Of a stretch of 64,000 nucleotides of DNA, positions 19,448 through 28,882 are shown piece after piece; position 1 is the first letter of the stretch; each line of letters starts with the position of its first letter. The notes beneath the pieces are model-generated. The model saw only the letters and a list, made by a program, of their open reading frames with translations, was not told the DNA's origin and ran no database searches. Source of the stretch: Pseudomonas alloputida (GTDB lineage: Bacteria > Pseudomonadota > Gammaproteobacteria > Pseudomonadales > Pseudomonadaceae); the NCBI RefSeq assembly GCF_021283545.2, contig NZ_CP128540.1, positions 1,151,501 to 1,215,500 of the forward strand, read 5' to 3'. The position numbers and the translations under genes were made by a program.

Positions 19448-19480
19448 CTCTTCGCGGGCGTGCCCGCAAAGAGGCCGGTA
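19441..19480. repeat. Single REP-like hairpin
   Basis: TACCGGCCTCTTCGCGGGC and GCCCGCAAAGAGGCCGGTA form a near-perfect 40-nt hairpin directly after the receptor stop codon. One base opposite the loop is unpaired. Its left arm also supplies one side of the adjacent terminator, so the two structures compete. Confidence 0.75.
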
Positions 19481-19493
19481 CAGACGTAACGCC

Positions 19494-22082
19494 TCAGATA
19501 TCCCAAACCACATTGATACCGAAGTTGCGCCCCGGCATGGTCAGGCGGTCGATGTTGGCTGGCTGGGTCACAGCCGCCTCACCCTGGCCGTCGTAGCTGC
19601 GCACCGAATCCCACTGCCAGTATTTCTTGTCGGTAAGGTTGTACAGCCCGGCATTGATGGTGACGTCGTCGGTGACCTTGTAGTAACCGGTCAGGTCCAG
19701 CACACCGTAGCCCGGGGTGCGGAACTTCGAGGTAGAACCGTCAGGCGAATAGAAGGTGCTGTCGTCGACACGGGTCTTGCGCTTGACCAGCGTCCAGCTC
19801 AGCAAGCCACCGTAGTTCTGTTGCTCGTAGCCCAGGCCGAATACGCCTTTGAGCGGGTTGACACTGTTCAGCGGCTGACCGGTGTCATCGTTACGACCAT
19901 AGGTGTAGGCAATCGAAGTTTGGGTATAGAGACCCTGCGGTGCGCCGAAGTGGTCGAGGTTCAGGCGGCCCTTGAATTCGGCACCCTTGATCGTGGCGTG
20001 CTTGATGTTGTTGGCCTGGAAGGTCTGTTCCAGGTTGGCGCTTTGCACGGCATCTTCGTCGATGAAATCACGGTACTTGTTGTAGAACACTGCCACGTCG
20101 AAGTTGCCGGCGTCGAAGTTGCCACGCAGGCCGGTTTCGTAGCTTTTGCTCTTTTCAGGCTCAAGGTTAGGGTTGCCCTCCACGCGGTAGCCTTGGTCCA
20201 GGTTCTGGAAGCGGCCATACATGGCTTTGGCGGTCGGCGTGCGGAAGCCCTCTGCATACTGGCCGTACCAGGTGTAATTGTCGTTGAAGGCGTAGGTCAG
20301 GCCGAACTTGGGCGAGACGCGGTGCCACTTCTTGTCCGAATCGTCCTGGGCGGTAGGCGCCGTACCGCTGGACTCCAGACCGCGCAGGAATTCCTCCGTG
20401 AATTTGGGCTCCATGCGGGTGTAGTCGTAGCGCGCGCCGGGCATGAAGGTCCAGTTGTTCCAGCGGATTTCATCCTGCGCGAACAGGCTGTAGGTATTCA
20501 CGGTCGGGTCCGGGAAGTCGCTGACCAAGGCCTGCCCGTCACGCGCGCTGTCCTGTCCGATGGCTGTACAGGTACCACCGATGTTCAGGCAAGTGCCGGT
20601 GCCGCTACGTGAACCCGTGACTTTCTCCTGTTTGAGTGTGGTGCCGTAGGTAAACAGGTGGTCGGTTTGGCCAATGCTGAAGGCCTTGTCCAATTGGGCG
20701 TCGAATACCCACTGGCGATCCTTGTAGGTAGTCTGCCGGTCCCGAAACACTTGGCGTCCCGAGGCGACATACAGCTCATCGGTACGTTGGTCGGTCTTCG
20801 CGATCTGGTAGTTGAAACTCCATTTGACGTGATCCGCGACCACGCTATCGAGGTCGAATTCATGATTGAGGCCGAAGCGTTCACGGGTGATCGTGTCGTT
20901 GCCTTGGCGCATGCGGTACGAGTTCATGCCACCGAAGCCCGGAATGAACGGCCCACCCACCGCGCTGAGGATGTTCTGGTCACGGTCATCCTTGTAGCGC
21001 TCGTAGGTGAACCCCAGGCGTGCGTCGTCGGCGTAGTTCCAGCCCAGCTTGGCCAGCACGTTGGTGGTGCGCGCATCCATCGGGTTGGCTTCGGTGCGCG
21101 ACAGGCCGTCGCCACTGTGGCTGCCGTGGGTTTCGGTCTCGTGGCCGTTGCGCTGGCTCAGGTGCAGCAGGCCGTCGAAGTCACCCTGGCGGCCGGCGAC
21201 GGTGGCGGAGGTCAGCCAGCTTTCGTCGGCCGAGCTGTAGCCGGTTTTCAGGCGTGCCCCCACATCTTTACCGGGCTTGATGATGTCGTCCGGGTCGAGG
21301 GTGAAGTAGCTCACCGCACCGCCGATGGCGTTGCTGCCATACAACACCGAGGCCGGGCCGCGGAGGATTTCCACACGCTTGACGATTTCCGGGTCGACGT
21401 AGTTGCGCTGGGTCTGGGCGTAAGGGCCGTAGAAGAAGCTGTCGGGGATCGACACGCCGTCGACTTGGGTGAGGATCCGCTCGCCGTCGATACCACGGAT
21501 GTTGTAGCCGTTCAGCCCGCTGCGTTGGCCGGTTCCGGATACCGAAACCCCCGGCTCGTAGCGCACCAGATCCTGGATATTGTTCACGTTCTGCCGGTCC
21601 AGTTGCTCACGGGTCTGCACGCTGACAGTGCTCGGCACCTGGCTGACGTCCTGTGCGCTGCGGGTGGCGCTGACGGTCACCTGCTGCAGGGCGATCACGT
21701 TGCTTGCGGTTTGGCGCTCCAGTACCACATTGCCGTTGCTGATCTTGCGAAAGCTCAGCCCGGTGCCCCGCAACAGGCGCTTGAGGGCAGCATCTGGCGG
21801 CAGCGAACCTTGTACGCCTGGCGAAGCCACGCCGTCGGCCAGCTCGGCGCTGAAGCCGACCTGCCAGCCGGTGACCTGGCTGAAGGCGTTGATCGCCGAC
21901 ACCAGCGGCTGCTGGCCGATGCTGAAGCGGTAGTCGCCCATGCGCGGGCTGCTGGCCTGGGCCGGCTCGGCGGCCAGCGCCGGCAGGCTGCAGGCGCCGC
22001 TGGCGAGCAGGGCAAGGGTCAACAGGGACAGTTGTCCTGTACGGCGGGGAAGGTTGGACGAGCGGGTAGGACCAGTGGACAT
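19494..22082 (-). CDS. TonB-dependent heme/hemoglobin-type receptor with signalling domain
   Basis: An 862-residue outer membrane receptor. A signal peptide (about 1-37) is followed by a secretin/TonB N-terminal domain (about 48-110, RFSIGQQPLVSAINAF), which marks receptors that signal through FecR. The plug begins near residue 130 (VTVSATRSAQDVSQVPSTVSV) and the barrel ends in a typical aromatic C-terminus (NFGINVVWDI). A GFRTPTAKAMY segment and an NPNLEPEKS segment resemble the FRAP and NPNL boxes of heme receptors; no histidine occurs between them, unlike the classical hemoglobin receptors. Together with downstream hemO and upstream FecIR genes this is a heme-sensing uptake system. Confidence 0.9.
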   Translation of the reverse strand: MSTGPTRSSNLPRRTGQLSLLTLALLASGACSLPALAAEPAQASSPRMGDYRFSIGQQPLVSAINAFSQVTGWQVGFSAELADGVASPGVQGSLPPDAALKRLLRGTGLSFRKISNGNVVLERQTASNVIALQQVTVSATRSAQDVSQVPSTVSVQTREQLDRQNVNNIQDLVRYEPGVSVSGTGQRSGLNGYNIRGIDGERILTQVDGVSIPDSFFYGPYAQTQRNYVDPEIVKRVEILRGPASVLYGSNAIGGAVSYFTLDPDDIIKPGKDVGARLKTGYSSADESWLTSATVAGRQGDFDGLLHLSQRNGHETETHGSHSGDGLSRTEANPMDARTTNVLAKLGWNYADDARLGFTYERYKDDRDQNILSAVGGPFIPGFGGMNSYRMRQGNDTITRERFGLNHEFDLDSVVADHVKWSFNYQIAKTDQRTDELYVASGRQVFRDRQTTYKDRQWVFDAQLDKAFSIGQTDHLFTYGTTLKQEKVTGSRSGTGTCLNIGGTCTAIGQDSARDGQALVSDFPDPTVNTYSLFAQDEIRWNNWTFMPGARYDYTRMEPKFTEEFLRGLESSGTAPTAQDDSDKKWHRVSPKFGLTYAFNDNYTWYGQYAEGFRTPTAKAMYGRFQNLDQGYRVEGNPNLEPEKSKSYETGLRGNFDAGNFDVAVFYNKYRDFIDEDAVQSANLEQTFQANNIKHATIKGAEFKGRLNLDHFGAPQGLYTQTSIAYTYGRNDDTGQPLNSVNPLKGVFGLGYEQQNYGGLLSWTLVKRKTRVDDSTFYSPDGSTSKFRTPGYGVLDLTGYYKVTDDVTINAGLYNLTDKKYWQWDSVRSYDGQGEAAVTQPANIDRLTMPGRNFGINVVWDI

Positions 22083-22208
22083 CGGAAGCGCTCCCAGACG
22101 CGCGGGCTGTTATAGGTGATGGCTGTTCTCGTTCTCAAACAAGAATCAGTTGCATTGGCTATAACGAGACGGGCGGCCGAGTGCGATCGCGTAAAAATAA
22201 TTCAGGGG

Positions 22209-23171
22209 TCAGTTCAGGATGACCAGCGCTGGGTACTCATGCAGTTGTGCCGAGGTGATGTGGGCCAGTGCGCGCAGGGTTTCCAGTGGCTGGTCGAGGC
22301 GGTAGTTACCGGTGACGGCAACGTGCTCCAACTGCGCATTGCGGTTGATGATCCAGCCCGGGTAGTAGCGCTGTACTTCGGCCAGCACTTGGCTCAACGG
22401 GCAGTTCTCGAACACCAGGCGGCCGTCGATCCAGGCCAGGTCCTTGTGCATGTCGGGGCGCTGGCGCTGGCCAAAGCCTTGGGGGCCGACGCTGATGCTG
22501 TCGCCGGCACTCAGGCGGATGCGCTGGTCGCGCTCCCCCTGCAGGTCGACATCGCCGCGTTGCACCCGTACCTGGGCCTCGCCGTCAAGGTAGCGCACGG
22601 CAAAGTCGGTGTCGCGCACCTGTGCGCGCAACGGCCCGGCTTCCACTTCCAGCGGCAGCTGCGCGCCCTCGGGGACCTGGAAGTAAGCCTCGCCCTGTAG
22701 CAGGCGGGCGACCTGGCGGCCGTCCTGGCGTTCGCTGGCGAATGCCGAATTGGTGTTGAGCAGCACTTTTGCGCCGTCTTCCAGTTGCAGGCGCTGGCGC
22801 TCGCCGACCACCGTAAGGTGGTCGGCCTGCAGGCGCATGGGCAGGTTACCGACGGTGAATAGCCCGACCAGCAGCAGCGCTGCGGTGGCCAGGGGTTTCC
22901 AGTGACTGCGCAGGCGCCCGCGCCATGACCTGCGTTGCTGCTGGTGCATGTGCGTGGCCACCTTGTGCAACGGCGTACCGTTCCACAGCGCCTCGGCTTC
23001 GACATAGGCCTCGGCGTTTTCGGGCGCGGCGCTCAGCCAGGCTTCAAAGGCCTGGGTGTCTGCGGCATCTGCGCATTGCAGGCGCACCAGCCAGTCCAGC
23101 GCCTCGTCCATGGCACGAGCACGGGCATCAGGCCTGGCAGGTGACGGGCGAGGGGCAGGGCTGTCGGTCAC
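22209..23171 (-). CDS. FecR-type anti-sigma regulator
   Basis: A 320-residue regulator. The N-terminal cytoplasmic part holds the conserved tryptophan-rich FecR segment (ALDWLVRLQCADAADTQAFEAWL), one membrane span lies near residues 92-110 (LATAALLLVGLFTVGNLP), and the periplasmic part ends with an STN-like segment (VTGNYRLDQPLETLRALA). It passes the signal from the TonB receptor to the sigma factor. The start is set at GTG 23169-23171, preceded by CAAGGATT; a longer frame from upstream has no family similarity. It lies between the FecI gene and the receptor gene on the same strand. Confidence 0.88.
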   Translation of the reverse strand: MTDSPAPRPSPARPDARARAMDEALDWLVRLQCADAADTQAFEAWLSAAPENAEAYVEAEALWNGTPLHKVATHMHQQQRRSWRGRLRSHWKPLATAALLLVGLFTVGNLPMRLQADHLTVVGERQRLQLEDGAKVLLNTNSAFASERQDGRQVARLLQGEAYFQVPEGAQLPLEVEAGPLRAQVRDTDFAVRYLDGEAQVRVQRGDVDLQGERDQRIRLSAGDSISVGPQGFGQRQRPDMHKDLAWIDGRLVFENCPLSQVLAEVQRYYPGWIINRNAQLEHVAVTGNYRLDQPLETLRALAHITSAQLHEYPALVILN

Positions 23172-23260
23172 GGTGAATCCTTGAATGGTTTTTTTGCGAA
23201 TGATCAAGGCTAAGGCGGGGTGTGGCAAGGGCTTTGCGTTGCCGTTCGCCTGGGGGCAGC

Positions 23261-23773
23261 TCACTTGAGTCGTTCGGCAACACCCATGCAGATTGCCATG
23301 ATCAGTTTCAGTTCCTTTTGTACCGTGCTGGGCGAAACACTCAGTTGTTCGGCGATTTCCAGATAGGTGGCGCCATGCAGGCGGCTGAGGATGAAAATGC
23401 GTTGTTGGCGTTCGCTCAGTTGATTGAGGCTGACGCTGAGGTGCTTGAGCAACTGCTCGGCGTGGGCGGCATCCTCGCTGCTGGTGGCTGGCGCGGCGAC
23501 ACTGTGCAGCACTTCGTCGGGCACGTCGTCGACCAGCATGCGTGCCTGCACCCGGCGTGCACGCAGGTGGTCCAGCGCCAGGTTGCGCGCGGTCTGAAAC
23601 ACGAACGGCTCGATGTGCTCGATGGGCCGCTCGCCCAGCGCGCGGGACACCCGCAGGTAGGTTTCCTGCAGCAGGTCTTCGGCCGTGCTGGGGTTACCGA
23701 CCATGCGCTGCAGGGTACGCAGCAGGGTGAGGCGCTGAACGAGGAAGACGGAATTGAACCGGGACTGACTCAC
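23261..23773 (-). CDS. FecI-type ECF sigma factor
   Basis: A 170-residue iron-starvation sigma factor. Region 2 includes TAEDLLQETYLRVSRAL (about 30-48) and FVFQTARNLALDHLRA, and region 4 includes LSERQQRIFILSRLHGATYLEIAEQLSVSPSTVQKE. It probably directs the receptor gene and perhaps hemO. The start codon is GTG (23771-23773) with AGGT upstream. A Fur-type site lies just upstream at 23800-23816, so iron should repress this gene. Confidence 0.9.
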   Translation of the reverse strand: MSQSRFNSVFLVQRLTLLRTLQRMVGNPSTAEDLLQETYLRVSRALGERPIEHIEPFVFQTARNLALDHLRARRVQARMLVDDVPDEVLHSVAAPATSSEDAAHAEQLLKHLSVSLNQLSERQQRIFILSRLHGATYLEIAEQLSVSPSTVQKELKLIMAICMGVAERLK

Positions 23774-23799
23774 GGGGGGACCTGGCCGACGAAAGGTTA

Positions 23800-23816
23800 A
23801 TGATAATGCTTATCAT
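23800..23816 (-). promoter_or_regulatory. Fur box upstream of the FecI-type sigma gene
   Basis: ATGATAA-GCA-TTATCAT is a perfect inverted repeat close to the Fur consensus (GATAAT hexamers). It lies 27 nt upstream of the GTG start, in the expected promoter position. Confidence 0.78.
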
Positions 23817-23935
23817 CCGTGCGGCAGGTCAAGTGTGGAATTATCAGGAAAAGGTAAAGATTGTAGTCACTGGATGCCGTTTGCTTTTTTTGGGAGCAAC
23901 TGTCTTGCTCAATTTCTAAAAGCTGGCGCGATCCC

Positions 23936-24024
23936 TGGGGGAGCGGGCTTGCCCGCGAACACGGGCGAAGCCCGTGCCATCCACCACGGTGTTGGCTTCG
24001 CGGGCAAGGCCGCTCCCACACGGG
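23936..24024. repeat. REP pair downstream of gap
   Basis: Two inverted REP copies flank a small ACGGGCGAAGCCCGT hairpin just after the GAPDH stop codon. The right-hand copy ends 5 nt before the stop codon, so it would shape the 3' end of the gap transcript. Confidence 0.8.
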
Positions 24025-24029
24025 TCGCG

Positions 24030-25031
24030 TCAGCCAGCCCGGTGCAGCGCCAGGCAGTTGTCCAGCATCCGGTTGCTGAACCCCCACTCGTTGTCATACC
24101 AGGCCAGCACCTTGAGCATCCGCCCGTTGGCCCGGGTATGGTTGGCATCGAAGATCGACGACAGCGGGTTGTGGTTGAAATCGCAGGAAACCAATGGCAG
24201 AGCGTTGTAGCCCAATACCTTGGAATGCTTGCTGGCCTCGAGGAACAGCTGGTTCACTTGCTCGGCCGTGGCCTCGCGCTTGAGGTTGACGGTGAGGTCC
24301 ACCAACGACACGTTGATGACGGGCACCCGCACCGCCATGCCGGTCAGCTTGCCGGCCAGCTCCGGCAGCACCAGGCCCACGGCCTCGGCGGCACCGGTCT
24401 TGCTCGGGATCATCGACTGGGTGGCTGAACGCGCGCGGTACGGGTCGCTGTGGTAAACGTCAGTCAGCACCTGGTCGTTGGTGTAGGCGTGGATGGTGGT
24501 CATCAGGCCTTGCTCGATGCCGAACTCACGGTGCAGCACCTGGGCGATCGGCGCCAGGCAGTTGGTGGTGCAGGAGGCATTGGAAATGATCTGGTGCGAG
24601 GCGCGCAGGATGTCGTGGTTGACCCCGTATACCACGGTGGCATCGGCACCCTTGGCCGGCGCCGAGACAATCACCTTGCCCGCCCCGGCGGCCAGGTGCG
24701 CAGCGGCTTTGGCGCGGTCGGTGAACAGCCCGGTGCACTCGAACACCACGTCGATCGCCTCGGCCTTCCAGGGCAGTTCGGCCGGATTGCGAATGGCACT
24801 GACCGCGATACGGTCACCGTTGACCGTCAGGCTTTCGTGGTCGGCCTCGACGGTCGCGTCGAAGGTGCCGTGGACACTGTCGTACTTGAGCAGGTGGGCA
24901 TTCATGGTGCTGTCGCCCAGGTCGTTGATGGCGACGACCTGCAGGTCCTGGCGGTAGCCTTGGGTATACAGTGCGCGCAGGACATTGCGCCCGATTCGGC
25001 CGAATCCATTGATGGCGATGCGAAGGGTCAT
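24030..25031 (-). CDS. gap: Glyceraldehyde-3-phosphate dehydrogenase, type I
   Basis: A 333-residue NAD-dependent enzyme of the cytoplasm. The Rossmann start [15 protein letters not shown] (residues 5-20) and the catalytic cysteine region [17 protein letters not shown] (Cys near 155) are intact. The start at ATG 25029-25031 has CAGAGGTACTGCC upstream; an upstream start would add 17 residues. It is divergent from edd, with HexR-type boxes between, as in the known P. putida gap-1/edd arrangement. In the Entner-Doudoroff route it handles the triose phosphate made by Eda. Confidence 0.96.
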   Translation of the reverse strand: MTLRIAINGFGRIGRNVLRALYTQGYRQDLQVVAINDLGDSTMNAHLLKYDSVHGTFDATVEADHESLTVNGDRIAVSAIRNPAELPWKAEAIDVVFECTGLFTDRAKAAAHLAAGAGKVIVSAPAKGADATVVYGVNHDILRASHQIISNASCTTNCLAPIAQVLHREFGIEQGLMTTIHAYTNDQVLTDVYHSDPYRARSATQSMIPSKTGAAEAVGLVLPELAGKLTGMAVRVPVINVSLVDLTVNLKREATAEQVNQLFLEASKHSKVLGYNALPLVSCDFNHNPLSSIFDANHTRANGRMLKVLAWYDNEWGFSNRMLDNCLALHRAG

Positions 25032-25095
25032 GGCAGTACCTCTGGCAGTTCGAGTGAAACCTGTGGCACAAAGGAGCTTCACTGAAACGGTTTTG

Positions 25096-25110
25096 TTGTT
25101 GGAATTACAA
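25096..25110. promoter_or_regulatory. HexR-type site near gap
   Basis: TTGT-TGGAATT-ACAA fits the HexR half-site pattern TTGT-N7-ACAA. It is 65 nt upstream of the gap start codon in the gap/edd divergent region. Confidence 0.7.
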
Positions 25111-25157
25111 GATTATTCACTGGCTGATAGAAAACAAGCCTTTTTAGTGGCAGTATT

Positions 25158-25173
25158 TTGTTTAAATATACAA
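25158..25173. promoter_or_regulatory. HexR-type site near edd
   Basis: TTGT-TTAAATAT-ACAA fits TTGT-N8-ACAA, the other spacing reported for HexR. It lies 123 nt upstream of the edd start codon in an A/T-rich block that could hold a promoter. Confidence 0.7.
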
Positions 25174-25295
25174 CGAGTGGTTGGGTGTCGTGCCTCCACC
25201 GATGCAGCGGGCTCCTAACCATGAGCCTAGGCCGCAATCGTTTGGAGGGGAAATGCTCGGTAAACCGCCCTTACAATTAGCCTGGAGTCCAGTAC

Positions 25296-27122
25296 ATGCA
25301 TCCGCGCATCCTTGAGGTCACCCAGCGGCTGGTCGAACGCAGCCGCGCCACCCGCGAACGCTACCTGCAACTGATTCGCGGCGCGGCCAGTGAAGGCCCC
25401 ATGCGTGCCAGCCTGCAGTGCGCCAACTTCGCCCACGGCGTGGCCGGTTGCGGCAGCGAAGACAAGCAGACTCTGCGCCTGATGAACGCGGCCAACGTGG
25501 CCATCGTCTCGGCCTACAACGACATGTTGTCTGCCCACCAGCCTTACTTGCACTTCCCCGAGCAGATCAAGCAGGCCCTGCGCGAGGTCGGCTCGGTCGG
25601 CCAGTTCGCCGGTGGCGTGCCGGCCATGTGCGATGGGGTGACCCAGGGCGAGCCGGGCATGGAGCTGGCGATCGCCAGCCGTGAAGTGATCGCGATGTCC
25701 ACGGCGGTAGCGCTGTCGCACAACATGTTCGACGCGGCACTCATGCTGGGCATCTGCGACAAGATCGTCCCCGGCCTGATGATGGGCGCGTTGCGCTTCG
25801 GCCACCTGCCGACCATCTTCGTCCCGGGTGGGCCAATGGTTTCCGGCATCTCCAACAAGCAGAAGGCCGATGTGCGCCAGCGCTATGCCGAAGGCAAGGC
25901 CAGCCGCGAAGAGCTGTTGGAGTCCGAGATGAATTCCTACCACAGCCCCGGCACCTGCACCTTCTACGGCACCGCCAACACCAACCAGTTGGTGATGGAA
26001 GTGATGGGGCTGCACCTGCCGGGCGCCTCGTTCGTCAACCCGTACACGCCGCTGCGTGACGCACTCACCGCCGAGGCTGCGCAGCAGGTGACGCGCATGA
26101 CCAAGGCCAGCGGCAGCTTCATGCCGCTGGGCGAAATCGTCGACGAGAAGGCGCTGGTCAACTCCATCGTCGCGCTGCACGCTACCGGCGGCTCGACCAA
26201 CCACACCCTGCACATCCCGGCGATCGCCCAGGCTGCGGGTATCCAGCTGACCTGGCAGGACATGGCCGACCTCTCCGAAGTGGTGCCGACCCTGTCGCAC
26301 GTCTACCCCAACGGCAAGGCCGACATCAACCACTTCCAGGCTGCCGGCGGCATGGCCTTCCTGATTCGTGAACTGCTCGACGCCGGCCTGCTGCACGAAG
26401 ATGTCAACACCGTGGCCGGCCATGGCCTGCGCCGCTACACCCAGGAACCCTTCCTCGACAATGGCAAGCTGGTGTGGCGCGAAGGGCCGCAACACAGCCT
26501 GGACGAAAGCATCCTGCGCCCGGTGTCGCGACCATTCTCGGCCGAAGGCGGTCTGCGGGTGATGGAAGGCAACCTGGGCCGTGGCGTGATGAAAGTATCT
26601 GCCGTCGCCCCCGAGCACCAGGTGGTCGAGGCCCCGGCGCGGGTGTTCCAGGACCAGCAGTCGCTGGCCGATGCGTTCAAGGCCGGTGAGCTGGAGCGTG
26701 ACTTTGTCGCGGTGGTGCGCTTCCAGGGCCCGCGCTGCAATGGCATGCCGGAACTGCACAAGCTCACCCCGTTCCTCGGTGTATTGCAGGACCGTGGCTA
26801 CAAGGTTGCGTTGGTCACCGACGGGCGCATGTCCGGTGCCTCGGGCAAGATCCCCGCGGCCATCCACGTTTGCCCGGAGGCTTACGACGGCGGCCCGCTG
26901 GCACGGGTGCGCGATGGTGATATCGTGCGGGTCGACGGAGTCGAAGGCACGTTGCGGATCATGGTGTCGGCCGAAGAACTGGCCAGCCGTGAGCTGCCGC
27001 CGGCACCCCAGGGCAACGACCTGGGGTGTGGGCGCGAGCTGTTCGGCTTCATGCGCATGGCGTTCAGCCCGGCAGAGCAGGGCGCCAGTGCCTTTACCTC
27101 GGCCCTGGAGCACCTCAAATGA
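25296..27122 (+). CDS. edd: 6-phosphogluconate dehydratase
   Basis: A 608-residue [4Fe-4S] dehydratase of the IlvD/Edd family that makes 2-keto-3-deoxy-6-phosphogluconate. Cluster cysteines are visible in [11 protein letters not shown] and [15 protein letters not shown]. The [15 protein letters not shown] and [16 protein letters not shown] segments are Edd hallmarks. ATG 25296 has TGGAGTCC upstream. The stop overlaps the glk start as ATGA, and gltR/gtsS follow, so edd-glk-gltR-gtsS is likely one operon. The HexR-type box upstream ties it to KDPG-responsive derepression. Confidence 0.97.
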   Translation: MHPRILEVTQRLVERSRATRERYLQLIRGAASEGPMRASLQCANFAHGVAGCGSEDKQTLRLMNAANVAIVSAYNDMLSAHQPYLHFPEQIKQALREVGSVGQFAGGVPAMCDGVTQGEPGMELAIASREVIAMSTAVALSHNMFDAALMLGICDKIVPGLMMGALRFGHLPTIFVPGGPMVSGISNKQKADVRQRYAEGKASREELLESEMNSYHSPGTCTFYGTANTNQLVMEVMGLHLPGASFVNPYTPLRDALTAEAAQQVTRMTKASGSFMPLGEIVDEKALVNSIVALHATGGSTNHTLHIPAIAQAAGIQLTWQDMADLSEVVPTLSHVYPNGKADINHFQAAGGMAFLIRELLDAGLLHEDVNTVAGHGLRRYTQEPFLDNGKLVWREGPQHSLDESILRPVSRPFSAEGGLRVMEGNLGRGVMKVSAVAPEHQVVEAPARVFQDQQSLADAFKAGELERDFVAVVRFQGPRCNGMPELHKLTPFLGVLQDRGYKVALVTDGRMSGASGKIPAAIHVCPEAYDGGPLARVRDGDIVRVDGVEGTLRIMVSAEELASRELPPAPQGNDLGCGRELFGFMRMAFSPAEQGASAFTSALEHLK

Positions 27123-28078
27123 AGCACCTGCTGGTTGGTGATATTGGCGGCACCAATGCCCGTTTTGCGTTGTGGCGTGACAACCAGCTGCATGAAGTAA
27201 ATGTTTTCGCCACCGTGGACTACACCAACCCGGAGCAGGCCATCGAGGCCTACCTGGAAAGCCAAGGTATCGCCCGCGGTGGCCTGGCGGCGGTGTGCCT
27301 GGCGGTGGCCGGCCCGGTCGATGGCGATGAATTTCGCTTCACCAACAACCACTGGCGCCTGAGTCGCACGGCATTTTGCAAGACCTTGCAGGTCGAGCGG
27401 CTGTTGCTGATCAATGATTTCACCGCAATGGCACTGGGCATGACGCGTCTGCGCGAAGGCGAGTTCCGCGAGGTGTGCCCCGGCCAGGCCGACCCCTCGA
27501 GGCCGGCACTGGTGATCGGGCCAGGTACTGGCCTGGGTGTGGGCTCGCTGCTGCGCCTGGGCGAACAGCTCTGGAAGGCCCTGCCGGGTGAAGGCGGGCA
27601 TGTTGACCTGCCGGTAGGCAATGCTCGCGAAGCGGCAATCCACCAGCAGATCCACAGTCAGATCGGTCATGTCAGCGCCGAGGCCGTGCTCAGTGGGGGT
27701 GGCCTGGTGCGGCTGTACCAGGCGATCTGTGCGCTGGACGGCGACACGCCCAGGCACAAGACCCCGGCGCATATCACCGATGCCGCGCTGGGCGGGGAGC
27801 CACGGGCGCTGGCGGTGGTCGAGCAGTTCTGTCGTTTCCTTGGGCGAGTGGCGGGTAATAATGTGCTGACGCTGGGCGCGCGAGGCGGGGTCTATATTGT
27901 GGGCGGTGTGATTCCGCGCTTTGCCGAGCTGTTCCTGCGTAGCGGGTTTGCCGCGAGTTTTGCCGACAAGGGGTGTATGAGTGGCTATTTCACCGGGGTG
28001 CCGGTGTGGCTGGTGACGGCGGAGTTTTCCGGGTTGGAGGGAGCAGGGGTAGCGTTGCAGCAGGCGTTGGATCACTGA
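27119..28078 (+). CDS. glk: Glucokinase
   Basis: A 319-residue ROK-independent bacterial glucokinase (Glk family). The ATP-binding start [13 protein letters not shown] (residues 7-19) and the glucose-contact EGGHVDLPV region (near 160) are present. A longer frame would overlap edd by 97 nt; the ATG at 27119 overlaps the edd stop by 3 nt and gives the normal length. It phosphorylates glucose that enters by the Gts transporter encoded downstream. Confidence 0.96.
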   Translation: MKHLLVGDIGGTNARFALWRDNQLHEVNVFATVDYTNPEQAIEAYLESQGIARGGLAAVCLAVAGPVDGDEFRFTNNHWRLSRTAFCKTLQVERLLLINDFTAMALGMTRLREGEFREVCPGQADPSRPALVIGPGTGLGVGSLLRLGEQLWKALPGEGGHVDLPVGNAREAAIHQQIHSQIGHVSAEAVLSGGGLVRLYQAICALDGDTPRHKTPAHITDAALGGEPRALAVVEQFCRFLGRVAGNNVLTLGARGGVYIVGGVIPRFAELFLRSGFAASFADKGCMSGYFTGVPVWLVTAEFSGLEGAGVALQQALDH

Positions 28079-28156
28079 GGGGGGCGCTTTGCGGCCCCGA
28101 TGGCAATACCCGACAGCAGGCAAAAAGACCTGTAATCAACAAGAGGAAGGACCACC

Positions 28157-28882
28157 TTGAGCACTGCCGGCAAATCGATCCTGATGGTCGACGACGACCA
28201 GGAAATCCGTGAACTGCTGCAAACCTACCTGAGTCGATCCGGCTTCCAGGTGCATGCCGAGGCTGACGGCAAGGGCTTTCGCCACGCGCTGGAAACCACG
28301 CCCTGCGACCTGGTCATTCTTGACGTCATGTTGCCCGACGAAGACGGCTTCAGCTTGTGCCGCTGGGTACGCCAGCACCCTCGCCAGGCGCGCGTACCTA
28401 TCATCATGCTCACCGCCAGTTCGGACGAGGCCGACCGGGTCATCGGCCTGGAGCTGGGCGCTGACGACTATCTGGGCAAGCCGTTCAGCCCCCGCGAACT
28501 GCAAGCGCGAATCAAGGCTTTGTTGCGTCGCACCGAGTTCGGCCAGACGGCGCCGGGCAACGCCGTGCTGGCCTTCGACGACTGGCGCCTGGACACGGTC
28601 AGCCACCGCCTGTTCCACCGTGATGGAGAGGAGGTGATCCTCTCCGGCGCCGACTTTGCCCTGCTCAAACTGTTCCTCGATCACCCGCAGCAAATCCTCG
28701 ACCGCGACACCATCGGCAACGCCACCCGTGGTCGCGAACCGATGCCGTTGGACCGTATCGTCGACATGGCGGTCAGCCGTCTGCGCCAGCGCCTGCGCGA
28801 TACCGACAAGCCTCCCCGGCTGATCCGCACGGTGCGCGGCAGTGGCTACTTGTTGGCGGCACATGTCTGCTGTGCGCCCTGA
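28157..28882 (+). CDS. gltR-2: Response regulator GltR-2 of glucose uptake
   Basis: A 241-residue OmpR-type regulator. The receiver (about 7-120) has the acidic pair near 12-14 (VDDD), phospho-acceptor Asp in LVILDVMLPDEDGF and Lys in GKPFSPREL; the winged helix lies at 140-235 (LDRIVDMAVSRLRQRL). The start codon is TTG at 28157, supported by AGAGGAAGG 7 nt upstream; the later ATG at 28186 would cut the first beta strand. It overlaps the sensor kinase gene by 20 nt. From P. putida work, this pair governs the glucose porin and ABC transporter. Confidence 0.9.
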   Translation: MSTAGKSILMVDDDQEIRELLQTYLSRSGFQVHAEADGKGFRHALETTPCDLVILDVMLPDEDGFSLCRWVRQHPRQARVPIIMLTASSDEADRVIGLELGADDYLGKPFSPRELQARIKALLRRTEFGQTAPGNAVLAFDDWRLDTVSHRLFHRDGEEVILSGADFALLKLFLDHPQQILDRDTIGNATRGREPMPLDRIVDMAVSRLRQRLRDTDKPPRLIRTVRGSGYLLAAHVCCAP

